Of a DNA stretch of 64,000 bases, positions 7,329 through 15,424 are shown in pieces. The notes beneath the pieces are model-generated. The model was not told the origin of the DNA. It searched no databases and saw only the letters and a list, made by a program, of their open reading frames with translations. A program made the translations under genes and the position numbers. Location: positions 558,001 to 622,000 of the forward strand of contig NZ_JAVDXT010000002.1 in NCBI RefSeq assembly GCF_031458075.1, read 5' to 3'. Every line of letters starts with the position of its first letter. Position 1 is the stretch's first letter. Source of the DNA: Rhodoferax_B ferrireducens_A. GTDB lineage: Bacteria > Pseudomonadota > Gammaproteobacteria > Burkholderiales > Burkholderiaceae_C.

Positions 7329-8201
7329 ATGGCGGCGGTAGAGCTTCTGGGTTGCGATTTTTCCAGCAGTCCCAGCCCGCGCAAACACATCGTGCTGGCC
7401 TGGGGCGTGGTCGCCGATGGCATTGTGGTTTTACACGAGCTGCAACGCCTGCACTCCCTGCAGGCGTTCGCCGCCGTGCTGGCCCAGCCGCGTAGCTGGG
7501 TGGGGGCTTTTGATCTGCCGTTCGGTTTGCCACGCAGCCTGGTCGAAACCCTGGGCTGGCCGCAAGACTGGCGTGCCTGTATCCGCCATATGGCGGCGCT
7601 GGACCGGCGCCAGATCCGCGACCAGTTCGCGGCTTTCTGCGCTGCCCGGCCGGTGGGCCAGAAGTTTGCCCACCGCGCCTGTGACCATCTGGCGGGCTCC
7701 AGCCCGTCTATGAAATGGGTGAATCCCCCAGTGGCCTACATGCTGCACGCCGGTGTGCCGCTGCTGTTGGACGCCGGAGTGGACTTCCCCGGCCTGCACC
7801 TTGGCGACAGCCAGCGGGTGGCTTTGGAGGGTTATCCAGGCCTGCTGGCACGCGAAGTGCTGGATGGTTGGCAAGCAGGAGTCCGGGGTACCGGGCGGCG
7901 CAGCTATAAAAGCGATGACAAGGCCAAACAGACGCCGCAACGCGCGCAGGCCCGCCATGATTTGGTGCAGGCCTTGGAGGCCGGGCAGGGCCCGCACGGC
8001 GTTGTGCGCTTGGGTTTGCGGCTGCAATTGAACGCGGCCCAACGGCAGGCTTTGGTGGCCGACGCCAGCGGCGATGTCTTGGATGCCGTGCTGTGCATGT
8101 TGCAGGCGGGCTGGGCGGCGCAGCAGCATGCGGCCGGTGTGCCCCGTTATGGCTTGCCGCAGGACATGGATCCGCTGGAGGGCTGGATTATTTCCGTCTG
8201 A
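7329..8201 (+). CDS. DUF429 domain protein
   Basis: 290 residues. DUF429 proteins are predicted to have an RNase H-like fold with acidic active-site residues. Here GCDFSSSP near the N-terminus, FDLPFGLP, EGYPG and DVLDAVLC carry the expected conserved Asp/Glu positions. The biochemical role is not established. It starts three bases after the EamA transporter stop, implying translational coupling. There is no signal peptide. Other names used for the family are predicted nuclease or RNase H-like protein. Confidence 0.8.
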   Translation: MAAVELLGCDFSSSPSPRKHIVLAWGVVADGIVVLHELQRLHSLQAFAAVLAQPRSWVGAFDLPFGLPRSLVETLGWPQDWRACIRHMAALDRRQIRDQFAAFCAARPVGQKFAHRACDHLAGSSPSMKWVNPPVAYMLHAGVPLLLDAGVDFPGLHLGDSQRVALEGYPGLLAREVLDGWQAGVRGTGRRSYKSDDKAKQTPQRAQARHDLVQALEAGQGPHGVVRLGLRLQLNAAQRQALVADASGDVLDAVLCMLQAGWAAQQHAAGVPRYGLPQDMDPLEGWIISV

Positions 8202-8276
8202 AACTGGTCTATCTGGGCGCGCACAAGGTGGGTGGCTCACGGTATAGTTGTTAACGATTCTTTACACGCAAGGCTG

Positions 8277-9095
8277 ATGTTGTCTCTTCTGTATACGACG
8301 ATGCATTCTTCGCTCCGCCAAGCTTGCTGCGCCATTGTTTTGGCCGCTTTCAGTACGCTGGGCTGGGCTGCAGACGATCGACCAGACTGCTCACGTCCCC
8401 TGACTTTGGCTTTGCATGTGCATGGCGTGCTGTATTCGGCCGACTCCGACGCGGGCATCGACAAGGATTTTGCCGATGCACTGGCCCAGCGCAGTGGCTG
8501 CACCCTGCAAGTCAGCGTGCTGCCGCGGGCGCGCATCTGGCAGTTGATCGAATCGGGCGCGCTGGACTTCAGCCTGTCGGGTATCACCACCGAGGAGCGG
8601 GACAAGTTCGCTGCCTTCGCCTGGTACTTTTCCAACAAGTACTATTTGCTGGTGCACAAGAGCGCCAATGTACAAAAGCTGGCCGATTTCGAGAACCAGC
8701 CGGCATTGAAACTGGGGGTGATCCGCAGTTTCCGCTATGGCAGCAGCGCCAACCGCATGGTGGACCGCTTGGTGGAGGCTGGCCGGGTCAGTTACGCCTC
8801 GGGCCTGGAGCCCCTGTACCAGGTGCTGGCACTGGGGCGCATCCAGGCCATGGTGATCGAACCCTTCGATATTGGCGACGTGCAGACCAGCAGCATCAAG
8901 GACAACACCCGCATCCTCGAATTCAACGACCCCCCCGTGCCGCACGGTCTGATCATGTCGAAGAAGTCCATCACACCCGCCGAGCAGCAAAAATGGGGTG
9001 CTGTCGTGCAGTCGCTGCGCGATGACGGCACGGTGCTGCGGATTTTTCAAAAGTACTTTCCGCCCGCGTTGGCCCGAGACATGGTGGTTTTCTAG
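8277..9095 (+). CDS. Orphan periplasmic solute-binding protein (SBP_bac_3-like)
   Basis: About 272 residues. An open frame begins at 8232, but the ATG at 8277 has an AAGG ahead of it; an ATG at 8301 is also possible. The signal peptide runs to about GWAAD. The body shows family 3 binding-protein features: an aromatic-ligand lobe start, ALDFSLSGITTEERDKFAAF, and a Gly-rich LGVIRSFRYGSS hinge region. No ABC permease or ATPase is near. Nine bases after the stop starts a membrane diguanylate cyclase, so it may deliver a ligand signal to that sensor rather than feed transport. Confidence 0.85.
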   Translation: MLSLLYTTMHSSLRQACCAIVLAAFSTLGWAADDRPDCSRPLTLALHVHGVLYSADSDAGIDKDFADALAQRSGCTLQVSVLPRARIWQLIESGALDFSLSGITTEERDKFAAFAWYFSNKYYLLVHKSANVQKLADFENQPALKLGVIRSFRYGSSANRMVDRLVEAGRVSYASGLEPLYQVLALGRIQAMVIEPFDIGDVQTSSIKDNTRILEFNDPPVPHGLIMSKKSITPAEQQKWGAVVQSLRDDGTVLRIFQKYFPPALARDMVVF

Positions 9096-9104
9096 GATGG
9101 TGGT

Positions 9105-11066
9105 TTGATTTTGAAATATCCGGACAAATGGCTGAAGCACCTGTGCGGCGCCGCGCTGGTGTTTTTGCTGTCCCTGGGTACCACGTATTGGCTGTGGCAC
9201 TATGAATCGCGCAACGCCGTGATTGACCAACGGTCCCGCGACGACGCCAATGTGCAGGCCTTTGCCGAGCGGGTCGAGCAGCGCATGCGGGCCCAGGAGC
9301 AGGTGCTGCGGGGTGTGCAAGGCCTGTTTGCCGCCGCGCAGCCCGTGGGGCGCGAGGCTTTTACCCGTTACGTGGATGCCCTGCAGCTGGGGGCCGATGT
9401 GGCGGGCCTGGAGGGGCTGGGGTGGGCGCCTCTGATGGACGGGGCAGAGCGCGCCAACCATGTGGTGGATATGCACGCCCTGGGTTACCGGGGCTATGAC
9501 ATCAGGCCGGACGGCGAGCGTAAGTTCATGGCGCCACTGGTGCAGCTGGAGCCTGCCATTGCGTTTGATGTGCGCACCCTGGGATATGACTTTTGGGCCG
9601 ATCCCACGCGCCGTGCCGCCATGGAGCGGGCACGCGATTCAGGCCGTGCCGCCATCACCGGCAAGCTGACGCAGTTGGTGGAAACGGGGGCCCGTCCCCA
9701 GGCGAGTTTCGTGATGTTTGTGCCCATCTACCACCACGATGCCCCTACCGACACCTTGGAGGCCCGGCGTGCCAATCTGCTGGGCTGGGTGGTCGCGCCA
9801 TGCCGCATGGATGTATGGATGGCCGGTTTGCCCGACCATGCGGGCAACGCCGTAGCGGTGCGCATTTTTGACGGGATTGAGCTCAGCGGCAGCTCGCTGA
9901 TGTTTGACTCGAATCCGCCGCCGAACGGCGGGGAGCAGCCGGCCGCTGGCACGCTGGAATACATCCAGGTGGCCGGGCAGACCTGGACGCTGGCGGTGGT
10001 GCCGCAGGTGACCGAGGGCGGGCCACGCATCCGCAACAACGCGCAGATCATTGCCCGCAACGGTGTGGTATTGAGCGTATTGCTGGCCTTGCTGACCTGG
10101 GTGCTGATCACCGACCGGGCCCGCACCATGGTAGTGGCGACGCACATGACGGCCGAGCTGCGCGAAACCAAGGAGCACTTCGAGCTGATCTTCGACAGCA
10201 GCCCCGACGGCATGGTGATCACCCAGCAAGCCGACGGCCTGATCATCGACATCAACAAGGGCTTTACCGCCATGACCGGCTACGAGCGCAGCGATGTCGT
10301 CAGCCGCTCGATTGGTGCCTTGCCCATCTGGAAGACGCCCGAGGACCGCCGGCGCTACCGCAACGAGCTGGCCGAGCACCAGTTTTGTGAGAACCTGGAG
10401 GTGGCGCTGGTCAGCAAGGCCGGCCAGAACATCGTCGGCATCTTGTCGGCCCAGCCGGCCACCTTCAAGGGCGTAGCCTGCTTTGTCGGGGTGATACGCG
10501 ACATCACCGGCCGCAAAGCGATTGAAGACCGCATGGCGCATATGGCCCAGCATGACACTCTGACGGGTTTGCCGAACCGGGCCTTGTTTGACGACCGGCT
10601 CAAACAGGCGATTTCCCAGGCCAACCGTAACCGGGGGCACCTGGCCTTGCTGTATGTAGACCTGGACCATTTCAAGCCCGTCAACGACACGCTAGGCCAT
10701 GCCGCCGGCGATGTCTTGCTGAAGGCCGTGGCCCAGCGCATGCACGACTGCGTGCGGGCCTCGGACACCGTGGCCCGCATCGGTGGCGATGAATTTGTGG
10801 TGCTGTTGCCCACGGTGCAGGATGCGGCCGATGCCCTGTCCGTGGCCGAAAAAATCCGCGTCGCACTCAACCAGAGTTTTCTGGTGGCGCCGGGCCAGAT
10901 GGCCTATATCTCGTCGAGCACCGGGGTTGCCATCTACCCCGAGCATGGCCTGGATGAAATCCAGCTGGCCAAGAACGCCGACAGCGCGATGTACCGCTCC
11001 AAGCAGCACGGGCGCGACCAGGTAACGCTGTTCGGCGCCGAAGACCCCGTCGAGGCCGACGCTTAG
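9105..11066 (+). CDS. CHASE-PAS-GGDEF membrane diguanylate cyclase
   Basis: 653 residues. Order: transmembrane helix (about 12-32), periplasmic CHASE domain (about 75-270, with GLEGLGWAPLM and YDIRPDGER blocks), second helix (about 320-342), cytoplasmic PAS (about 355-475), GGDEF domain (about 485-645). The catalytic motif GGDEF is at 560-564, with an RASD product-inhibition site five residues before it, so an active, feedback-inhibited cyclase is expected. The start is TTG at 9105 preceded by AGGATGG; the ATG at 9098 is closed by a stop within four codons. It forms an evident two-gene unit with the preceding binding protein. Confidence 0.93.
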   Translation: MILKYPDKWLKHLCGAALVFLLSLGTTYWLWHYESRNAVIDQRSRDDANVQAFAERVEQRMRAQEQVLRGVQGLFAAAQPVGREAFTRYVDALQLGADVAGLEGLGWAPLMDGAERANHVVDMHALGYRGYDIRPDGERKFMAPLVQLEPAIAFDVRTLGYDFWADPTRRAAMERARDSGRAAITGKLTQLVETGARPQASFVMFVPIYHHDAPTDTLEARRANLLGWVVAPCRMDVWMAGLPDHAGNAVAVRIFDGIELSGSSLMFDSNPPPNGGEQPAAGTLEYIQVAGQTWTLAVVPQVTEGGPRIRNNAQIIARNGVVLSVLLALLTWVLITDRARTMVVATHMTAELRETKEHFELIFDSSPDGMVITQQADGLIIDINKGFTAMTGYERSDVVSRSIGALPIWKTPEDRRRYRNELAEHQFCENLEVALVSKAGQNIVGILSAQPATFKGVACFVGVIRDITGRKAIEDRMAHMAQHDTLTGLPNRALFDDRLKQAISQANRNRGHLALLYVDLDHFKPVNDTLGHAAGDVLLKAVAQRMHDCVRASDTVARIGGDEFVVLLPTVQDAADALSVAEKIRVALNQSFLVAPGQMAYISSSTGVAIYPEHGLDEIQLAKNADSAMYRSKQHGRDQVTLFGAEDPVEADA

Positions 11067-11075
11067 GCTGGATTC

Positions 11076-11912
11076 TTAGGTTCTGGCGCCGCTGGATTCG
11101 GCGGGCGAGATCACGGTTTCGTCGAGCTTGCGGGCCAGCTCGGACACTGCCAGGGCCGCGGGGCAGCCAGGGGTGTTGACCATCAGCAACTGGCGGCGCA
11201 TTACGGCTTCGCGCACCGAGGTGTCGGCCGGAATGTCACCCACATGGATCAAGCGTATCGAGCGGCCGGTGCCATTGGTGACAAAGCGGTCCAGCACCTG
11301 CTGCAGTTGCGTGGTGATGGCCCGACCATCGCCCGGGCGCGCCGTCTGGTTGATCACCATCCGCACATGCTGGCGCTTTTGCTGGGTGGCCAGCACCTTG
11401 ATGGCCGCATAGGCGTCCGTCAACGAGGTGGGTTCGGGGGTGGCCACCACCAGCACCTCGGAAGCCAGCGAGACCGCAAACAACACGACGTCGGAAATGC
11501 CTGCGCCGGTGTCGAGCAGCAGCACGTCGAAGCGCGGCACCAGGCTGCGGATCACCTGCAGGAACTCGTCGCGCACCTCGGGAGTCAGGCGGGAATACTC
11601 GACCATGCCCGAGCCTGCCAACAGTACCGAGAAGCCGCCGGGGGCTTTCACAATGGCTTCATCCAGGGTGGCTTTGCCGGTAAATACATCGTGCAGCGTG
11701 ATCTTCGGGTGCAGGTTCAGCACCACGTCCAGATTGGCCAGGCCCAGGTCGGCGTCCAGCACCAGCACCCGGCGTCCGCGCTTGGCCAGCGCCGCGGCCA
11801 GATTGGCCGAGACAAAGGTCTTACCCACGCCGCCCTTGCCGCTGGTCACGGCCAATACTTTTGCACCGAGCACGGAGCTGGCGATAGGGGAATTCAGAAT
11901 GTTGCTCATCAC
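11076..11912 (-). CDS. MinD/ParA-type ATPase, FleN/FlhG-like
   Basis: 278 residues with the deviant Walker A TSGKGGVGKT near residues 24-33, a switch I-type LDADLGLANLDVVLNL and a Walker B LLLDTGAG. The sequence is closest to the FlhG/FleN (YlxH) branch, which controls flagellar number and placement; it lacks the MinD C-terminal amphipathic helix in clear form. No flhF is next to it. It starts three bases after the stop of a GGDEF cyclase gene, pointing to a common transcript and a possible c-di-GMP-linked role. flhDC lies 8 kb away. Confidence 0.85.
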   Translation of the reverse strand: MMSNILNSPIASSVLGAKVLAVTSGKGGVGKTFVSANLAAALAKRGRRVLVLDADLGLANLDVVLNLHPKITLHDVFTGKATLDEAIVKAPGGFSVLLAGSGMVEYSRLTPEVRDEFLQVIRSLVPRFDVLLLDTGAGISDVVLFAVSLASEVLVVATPEPTSLTDAYAAIKVLATQQKRQHVRMVINQTARPGDGRAITTQLQQVLDRFVTNGTGRSIRLIHVGDIPADTSVREAVMRRQLLMVNTPGCPAALAVSELARKLDETVISPAESSGART

Positions 11913-11915
11913 GGC

Positions 11916-12812
11916 TTACCTTTGTGCAGCACTGTCAGCGACAGTACCGGACGTCATATCAATCCAGGCCGGCTCTGTGGCAGACAAGTGACCAAACAAC
12001 AAATTTTTCTCTTCGGCGCTGACATTGCTTTCGGGTTGGACCTCGAGACAAAGGCGATTCCGCCCGGTGGTTTTCGCCTGGTACAGCTGCTGGTCCGCAC
12101 GGTCGGTCCACAGCTCGGTGGTAGAGCGTATCCATTGCAGGGCAAAAGCACCACCGATACTGATGGTGACGTGCAGGTCCACGCTGGGCGAGATGCTGAT
12201 GGGTGTGTTCTCTATGGTACGGCGAATCCGCTCGGCCACTGCTTCGCCAAAAGCCGGTTGGCAGGCTGGCAGCACCACCACAAATTCTTCGCCGCCATAG
12301 CGCGCCAGCGTGTCCATGGGCCGCACGCAGCCTTGCAGGGTTCTGGCAACCACCCGCAGCACTTCATCGCCGGCCGAGTGGCCGTGGGTGTCGTTGACGC
12401 TTTTGAAGTGGTCGATGTCGATCAGCAGCAGCAAGGCTGCTTCGCCTGAGCGGGCCACGCGGTCCACCTCGGCTTCGAGCACGGTATTGAAGTGGCGGCG
12501 GTTGGATAAGCCGGTCAGCGGGTCTTTGAGGGACAGCTCGCACAGTCCATCGATCATCTCCTGCAGATACGCCAGCGGGTCGGCTGCATCCGCCAAGGTA
12601 TCGCCCTTTTGAAGCAACGCGCAAGCGGAATCCAGGCGCAAGTCGCTCAAATGGATGGTGGTGGAGGTTGCCGGTGAGGACACAAAGTTACCAGGGAATG
12701 TGGCTGAAAGTTTAACAGTAACTCTGTGGGCAAGAACACTGCATACACTGTTTCTGCGCTGGGTTGGGTGGGTGTTGGGTTCGTTAACAACGAAGCGGCC
12801 AGGCGGCGTCAA
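11916..12812 (-). CDS. GGDEF diguanylate cyclase, cytosolic
   Basis: Up to 298 residues. No membrane segment; a short N-terminal helical region (about 60-100) precedes the GGDEF domain. GGEEF is at about 173-177, with RPMD as the inhibition site, so it should be active. The ATG at 12812 overlaps the SulP stop as ATGA, but the first 43 codons look unlike coding sequence and may include a promoter. An internal start such as the GTG at 12683 is possible. It lies downstream of SulP and directly before the FleN-like ATPase. Confidence 0.85.
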   Translation of the reverse strand: MTPPGRFVVNEPNTHPTQRRNSVCSVLAHRVTVKLSATFPGNFVSSPATSTTIHLSDLRLDSACALLQKGDTLADAADPLAYLQEMIDGLCELSLKDPLTGLSNRRHFNTVLEAEVDRVARSGEAALLLLIDIDHFKSVNDTHGHSAGDEVLRVVARTLQGCVRPMDTLARYGGEEFVVVLPACQPAFGEAVAERIRRTIENTPISISPSVDLHVTISIGGAFALQWIRSTTELWTDRADQQLYQAKTTGRNRLCLEVQPESNVSAEEKNLLFGHLSATEPAWIDMTSGTVADSAAQR

Positions 12813-14497
12813 ATCGTGAAGTCCTCGTGGGTCGGCTGCAATGCCAGCAAGGCCTCATGGTCGGTACGGTGCAGGCGCAGCAAACCTTGGGGCGCGGTGG
12901 CAGCCGGCAGTTCGCCGGCCCGGCGCAGTACGCTTTCCACTGGCAGCTTCATGCCGCTGAGGTGCAGGGTGGTGCCGCGCTGCGCCAGCATATGGCGCAG
13001 CTTGCCGAAGGTCTCTACGCCGGTGGCGTCGATCCGGTTGATCGGCTGGGCAAACAGGCAGATCTGGCGCACCTCGGGATGCAGGGCCAGGTGTTCCATG
13101 ATGGCCCGCTCCAGGCTGCTGGCCGAGGCAAAGTCGAGCTCGGCGTCCATGCGCAAAGCGTACAGGTCGGGTGCCAGCAGCGGCAGGTTCCACAGGTGCC
13201 GGTCCCGCAGGCTGCCGTCGGGGTGCAGGCCGATCTCGATGATGCGCGGGTGCAGCCGGTGGTACAGAAAGTGCGACAAGCCCATCAACAAACCGGCGAG
13301 TACGCCCCAGTACAGCCGCGGTGCGGTCGCCAGCGTCAGCACAAAAGTAGTGGCGCAGGTGATGGCCTCCACCGGGGCTGCGCGCCAGATGCGGCGCAGC
13401 TCGGCGGGTTGCACCAGGCTGGATACCGCGGCCACCACCACCGCTGCCAGCACGGCCTGCGGCAAGTGGTACAGCGCCGGCGTCAGCCACAGCAAGACCA
13501 GCAGCACCAGTAGCACCGAGAAGATGGTCGCCCAGCCGGTTTTGGCCCCGGCGTACAGATTGATAGCCGAGCGCGAAAACGACGAACTGGTCGGGAAGGC
13601 GCCGCACAGGCCGGATGCGATCTTGGCCAACCCCTGGCCGATCAGGTCCTGGTTTTCGTTCCAGCGGGTGCCGCCGCGCTGGTTGTCCACCTTGGCGCTG
13701 GAAGCGGTTTCCAGAAAGCTGATCAGCGTCAGCACCATGGCCGGCAGGGCCAGGTCGCCAAACTGCGACCAGGACAGCGCCGCCGGCAGCTGCACTGCCG
13801 GCAGGCCGGCGGGCAGGGTACCGACGACGGCGCCACCGGCCCGGGCAAAACCCAGCACCTCGCTGAGCAGCGCACAGGCCACCACCAGGGCCATCAGCAC
13901 CGGGAAGCGCGGGAACCAGCGCTTGCCCAGCGCCAGCACCAGCAGCGCACCCAGGCCGAAGGCCATGGCCTGCGCGTTGATATGCGGCTGCTGCAGCAAG
14001 CTGCCGAGAGAACCATCCAGGCCGATCAAGGCCGGCAACTGGGACAGCAGGATCAGAATCGCCGCCGCCTGGGTGAAGCCGGTGAGCACGGGGGCGCTGA
14101 CCAGGTTCATCAGCCAGCCGAAGCGGCCCAGCCCCAGCACGATCTGCAGCAGGCCCGACAGCAAGGCCAGCCAGACCGCTAGGGTCACCCACTGTGCGCT
14201 GCCCGGCTCGGCCATGCCCAGCAGCGCACTGCCGACCAGCAATGCGCTGAGTGCCGTGGGGCCGACCGACAGCCGGGTGGATGAGCTCCACAGCACTGCC
14301 ACCAGCGCGGGCAGCATGGAGGCGTAAATGCCGGTCACCAGCGGCATGCCGGCCAGGGCTGCATAGGCCACGCCTTGGGGAATCACCATCATGCCGACCG
14401 TCAGTCCGGCCCAGAGCTCGCCTACCAGGGTGCTGCGGTCTGGCCGCGGCCAGGCGAGAAATGGGAACCAGCGTTGCAGTCGGGCTCTGCGGTTCAT
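12809..14497 (-). CDS. SulP/SLC26-family anion transporter with STAS domain
   Basis: 562 residues. About 12 membrane segments span residues 20-400, including the family signature region VGMMVIPQGVAYAALAG. A cytoplasmic STAS domain covers about 430-545 with the conserved ATGVET loop. SulP proteins carry sulfate, bicarbonate or dicarboxylates, and the substrate cannot be fixed here. Its stop overlaps the possible start of the downstream GGDEF gene by four bases. It begins the minus-strand run that ends with the FleN-like ATPase. A copy of the dispersed repeat lies immediately upstream. Confidence 0.93.
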   Translation of the reverse strand: MNRRARLQRWFPFLAWPRPDRSTLVGELWAGLTVGMMVIPQGVAYAALAGMPLVTGIYASMLPALVAVLWSSSTRLSVGPTALSALLVGSALLGMAEPGSAQWVTLAVWLALLSGLLQIVLGLGRFGWLMNLVSAPVLTGFTQAAAILILLSQLPALIGLDGSLGSLLQQPHINAQAMAFGLGALLVLALGKRWFPRFPVLMALVVACALLSEVLGFARAGGAVVGTLPAGLPAVQLPAALSWSQFGDLALPAMVLTLISFLETASSAKVDNQRGGTRWNENQDLIGQGLAKIASGLCGAFPTSSSFSRSAINLYAGAKTGWATIFSVLLVLLVLLWLTPALYHLPQAVLAAVVVAAVSSLVQPAELRRIWRAAPVEAITCATTFVLTLATAPRLYWGVLAGLLMGLSHFLYHRLHPRIIEIGLHPDGSLRDRHLWNLPLLAPDLYALRMDAELDFASASSLERAIMEHLALHPEVRQICLFAQPINRIDATGVETFGKLRHMLAQRGTTLHLSGMKLPVESVLRRAGELPAATAPQGLLRLHRTDHEALLALQPTHEDFTI

Positions 14498-14525
14498 GGC
14501 GCGCAGAATGCAGAAGTTACAAGAG

Positions 14526-14590
14526 TTTTAGGCATCTGGCGCAGGTATGGATTGCGTGGGTAGCTATGAAAATAGGAGTAGATGGCTAGG
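14526..14590 (-). repeat. Dispersed short repeat between moeB-like and SulP genes
   Basis: tttaggcatctggcgcaggt followed by tagctatgaaaataggagta aligns base by base with the copy at 39893-39951 (ataggccgctagcgcag ... gcagctatcaaataagtagc). Its end overlaps the last codons of the adenylyltransferase gene by a few bases. Confidence 0.75.
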
Positions 14591-15344
14591 CCCCATGGAA
14601 TGTACCGCAGACGCTGCAGCCCGGGTCGCGCGGAATCCGGATCTCGTTCCAAGCCATGCTGCGCGCATCCAGCATCTGCAGCCGCCCGGCCAGCGAAGTG
14701 CCGGCGCCGCTCAGCAGCTTGATGGCCTCGGCGGCCTGCATGGCGCCGATGATGCCGACCAGCGGCGCCAGCACGCCCATGACGGCGCAGCGGGTTTCTT
14801 CAAAATCGGCATCCGGTGGAAACACGCAGGCGTAGCAGGGCGAATCGGCCGTGCGCGGGTCGAACACGCTGATCTGCCCGTCCATGCGGATGGCCGCGCC
14901 CGACACCAGCGGCTTGCGGTGCTGCACGCAGGCGGCGTTGATCGCATGCCGGGTGGCGAAGTTGTCGCAGCAGTCCAGCACCACATCGGCCTGGGCGACC
15001 AGGCGGTGGAGCAGGGTGGCGTCGGCCCGGGCGTTGAGGGCCTGGACTTGCACCTCGGGGTTGATGGCCGCCATGGCGCTGCGTGCCGAGTCCACCTTGG
15101 GCTGGCCGACCCGCTCCATGCTGTGGGCGATTTGCCGCTGCAGATTGGTCAGGTCGACCGTGTCGTGGTCCACCAGGGTGATCTGGCCCACGCCCGCGGT
15201 CGCCAGGTACAGGGCGACGGGGGAGCCCAGGCCGCCGGCGCCGATGACCAGCGCATGCCCCGCCAGCAGCCGCTCCTGGCCTTCGATGCCGATATCGTCC
15301 AGCAGGATGTGGCGGGAGTAGCGCAGCAATTGGTCGTCGTTCAT
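14586..15344 (-). CDS. moeB: HesA/MoeB/ThiF-family adenylyltransferase
   Basis: About 252 residues from ATG 15344 (MNDDQLLRYSRHILL); an ATG seven codons upstream is also open. These enzymes adenylate the C-terminal Gly-Gly of a ubiquitin-like sulfur carrier (MoaD or ThiS). Nucleotide binding is by GAGGLGSP, catalysis by the Arg/Asp in DLTNLQRQ and DNFATR, and zinc by CYAC and CSVC. It follows ctpA, separated by a strong terminator. Without moaD or thiS nearby the carrier cannot be settled, so MoeB is a working name. Confidence 0.88.
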   Translation of the reverse strand: MNDDQLLRYSRHILLDDIGIEGQERLLAGHALVIGAGGLGSPVALYLATAGVGQITLVDHDTVDLTNLQRQIAHSMERVGQPKVDSARSAMAAINPEVQVQALNARADATLLHRLVAQADVVLDCCDNFATRHAINAACVQHRKPLVSGAAIRMDGQISVFDPRTADSPCYACVFPPDADFEETRCAVMGVLAPLVGIIGAMQAAEAIKLLSGAGTSLAGRLQMLDARSMAWNEIRIPRDPGCSVCGTFHGA

Positions 15345-15366
15345 CGTGTGATTGTGATGGGCCATG

Positions 15367-15392
15367 TGAAAAGCCCCGCAGAGCGGGGCTTT
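15367..15392 (-). terminator. Rho-independent terminator after ctpA
   Basis: Stem AAAGCCCCGC / GCGGGGCTTT (15370-15379 with 15383-15392) has a three-base loop and a short T run toward moeB on the minus strand. The stem is symmetric and could also act on plus-strand transcripts. Confidence 0.85.
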
Positions 15393-15424
15393 GGGGTGCG
15401 GGTGTCGCCGGTCGGCGTACCAGC

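Noticed and set aside
7895..7925. gcagctataaaagcgatgac in the DUF429 gene as another repeat copy
   Set aside because: Only about ten bases match the repeat end module; the rest cannot be aligned.
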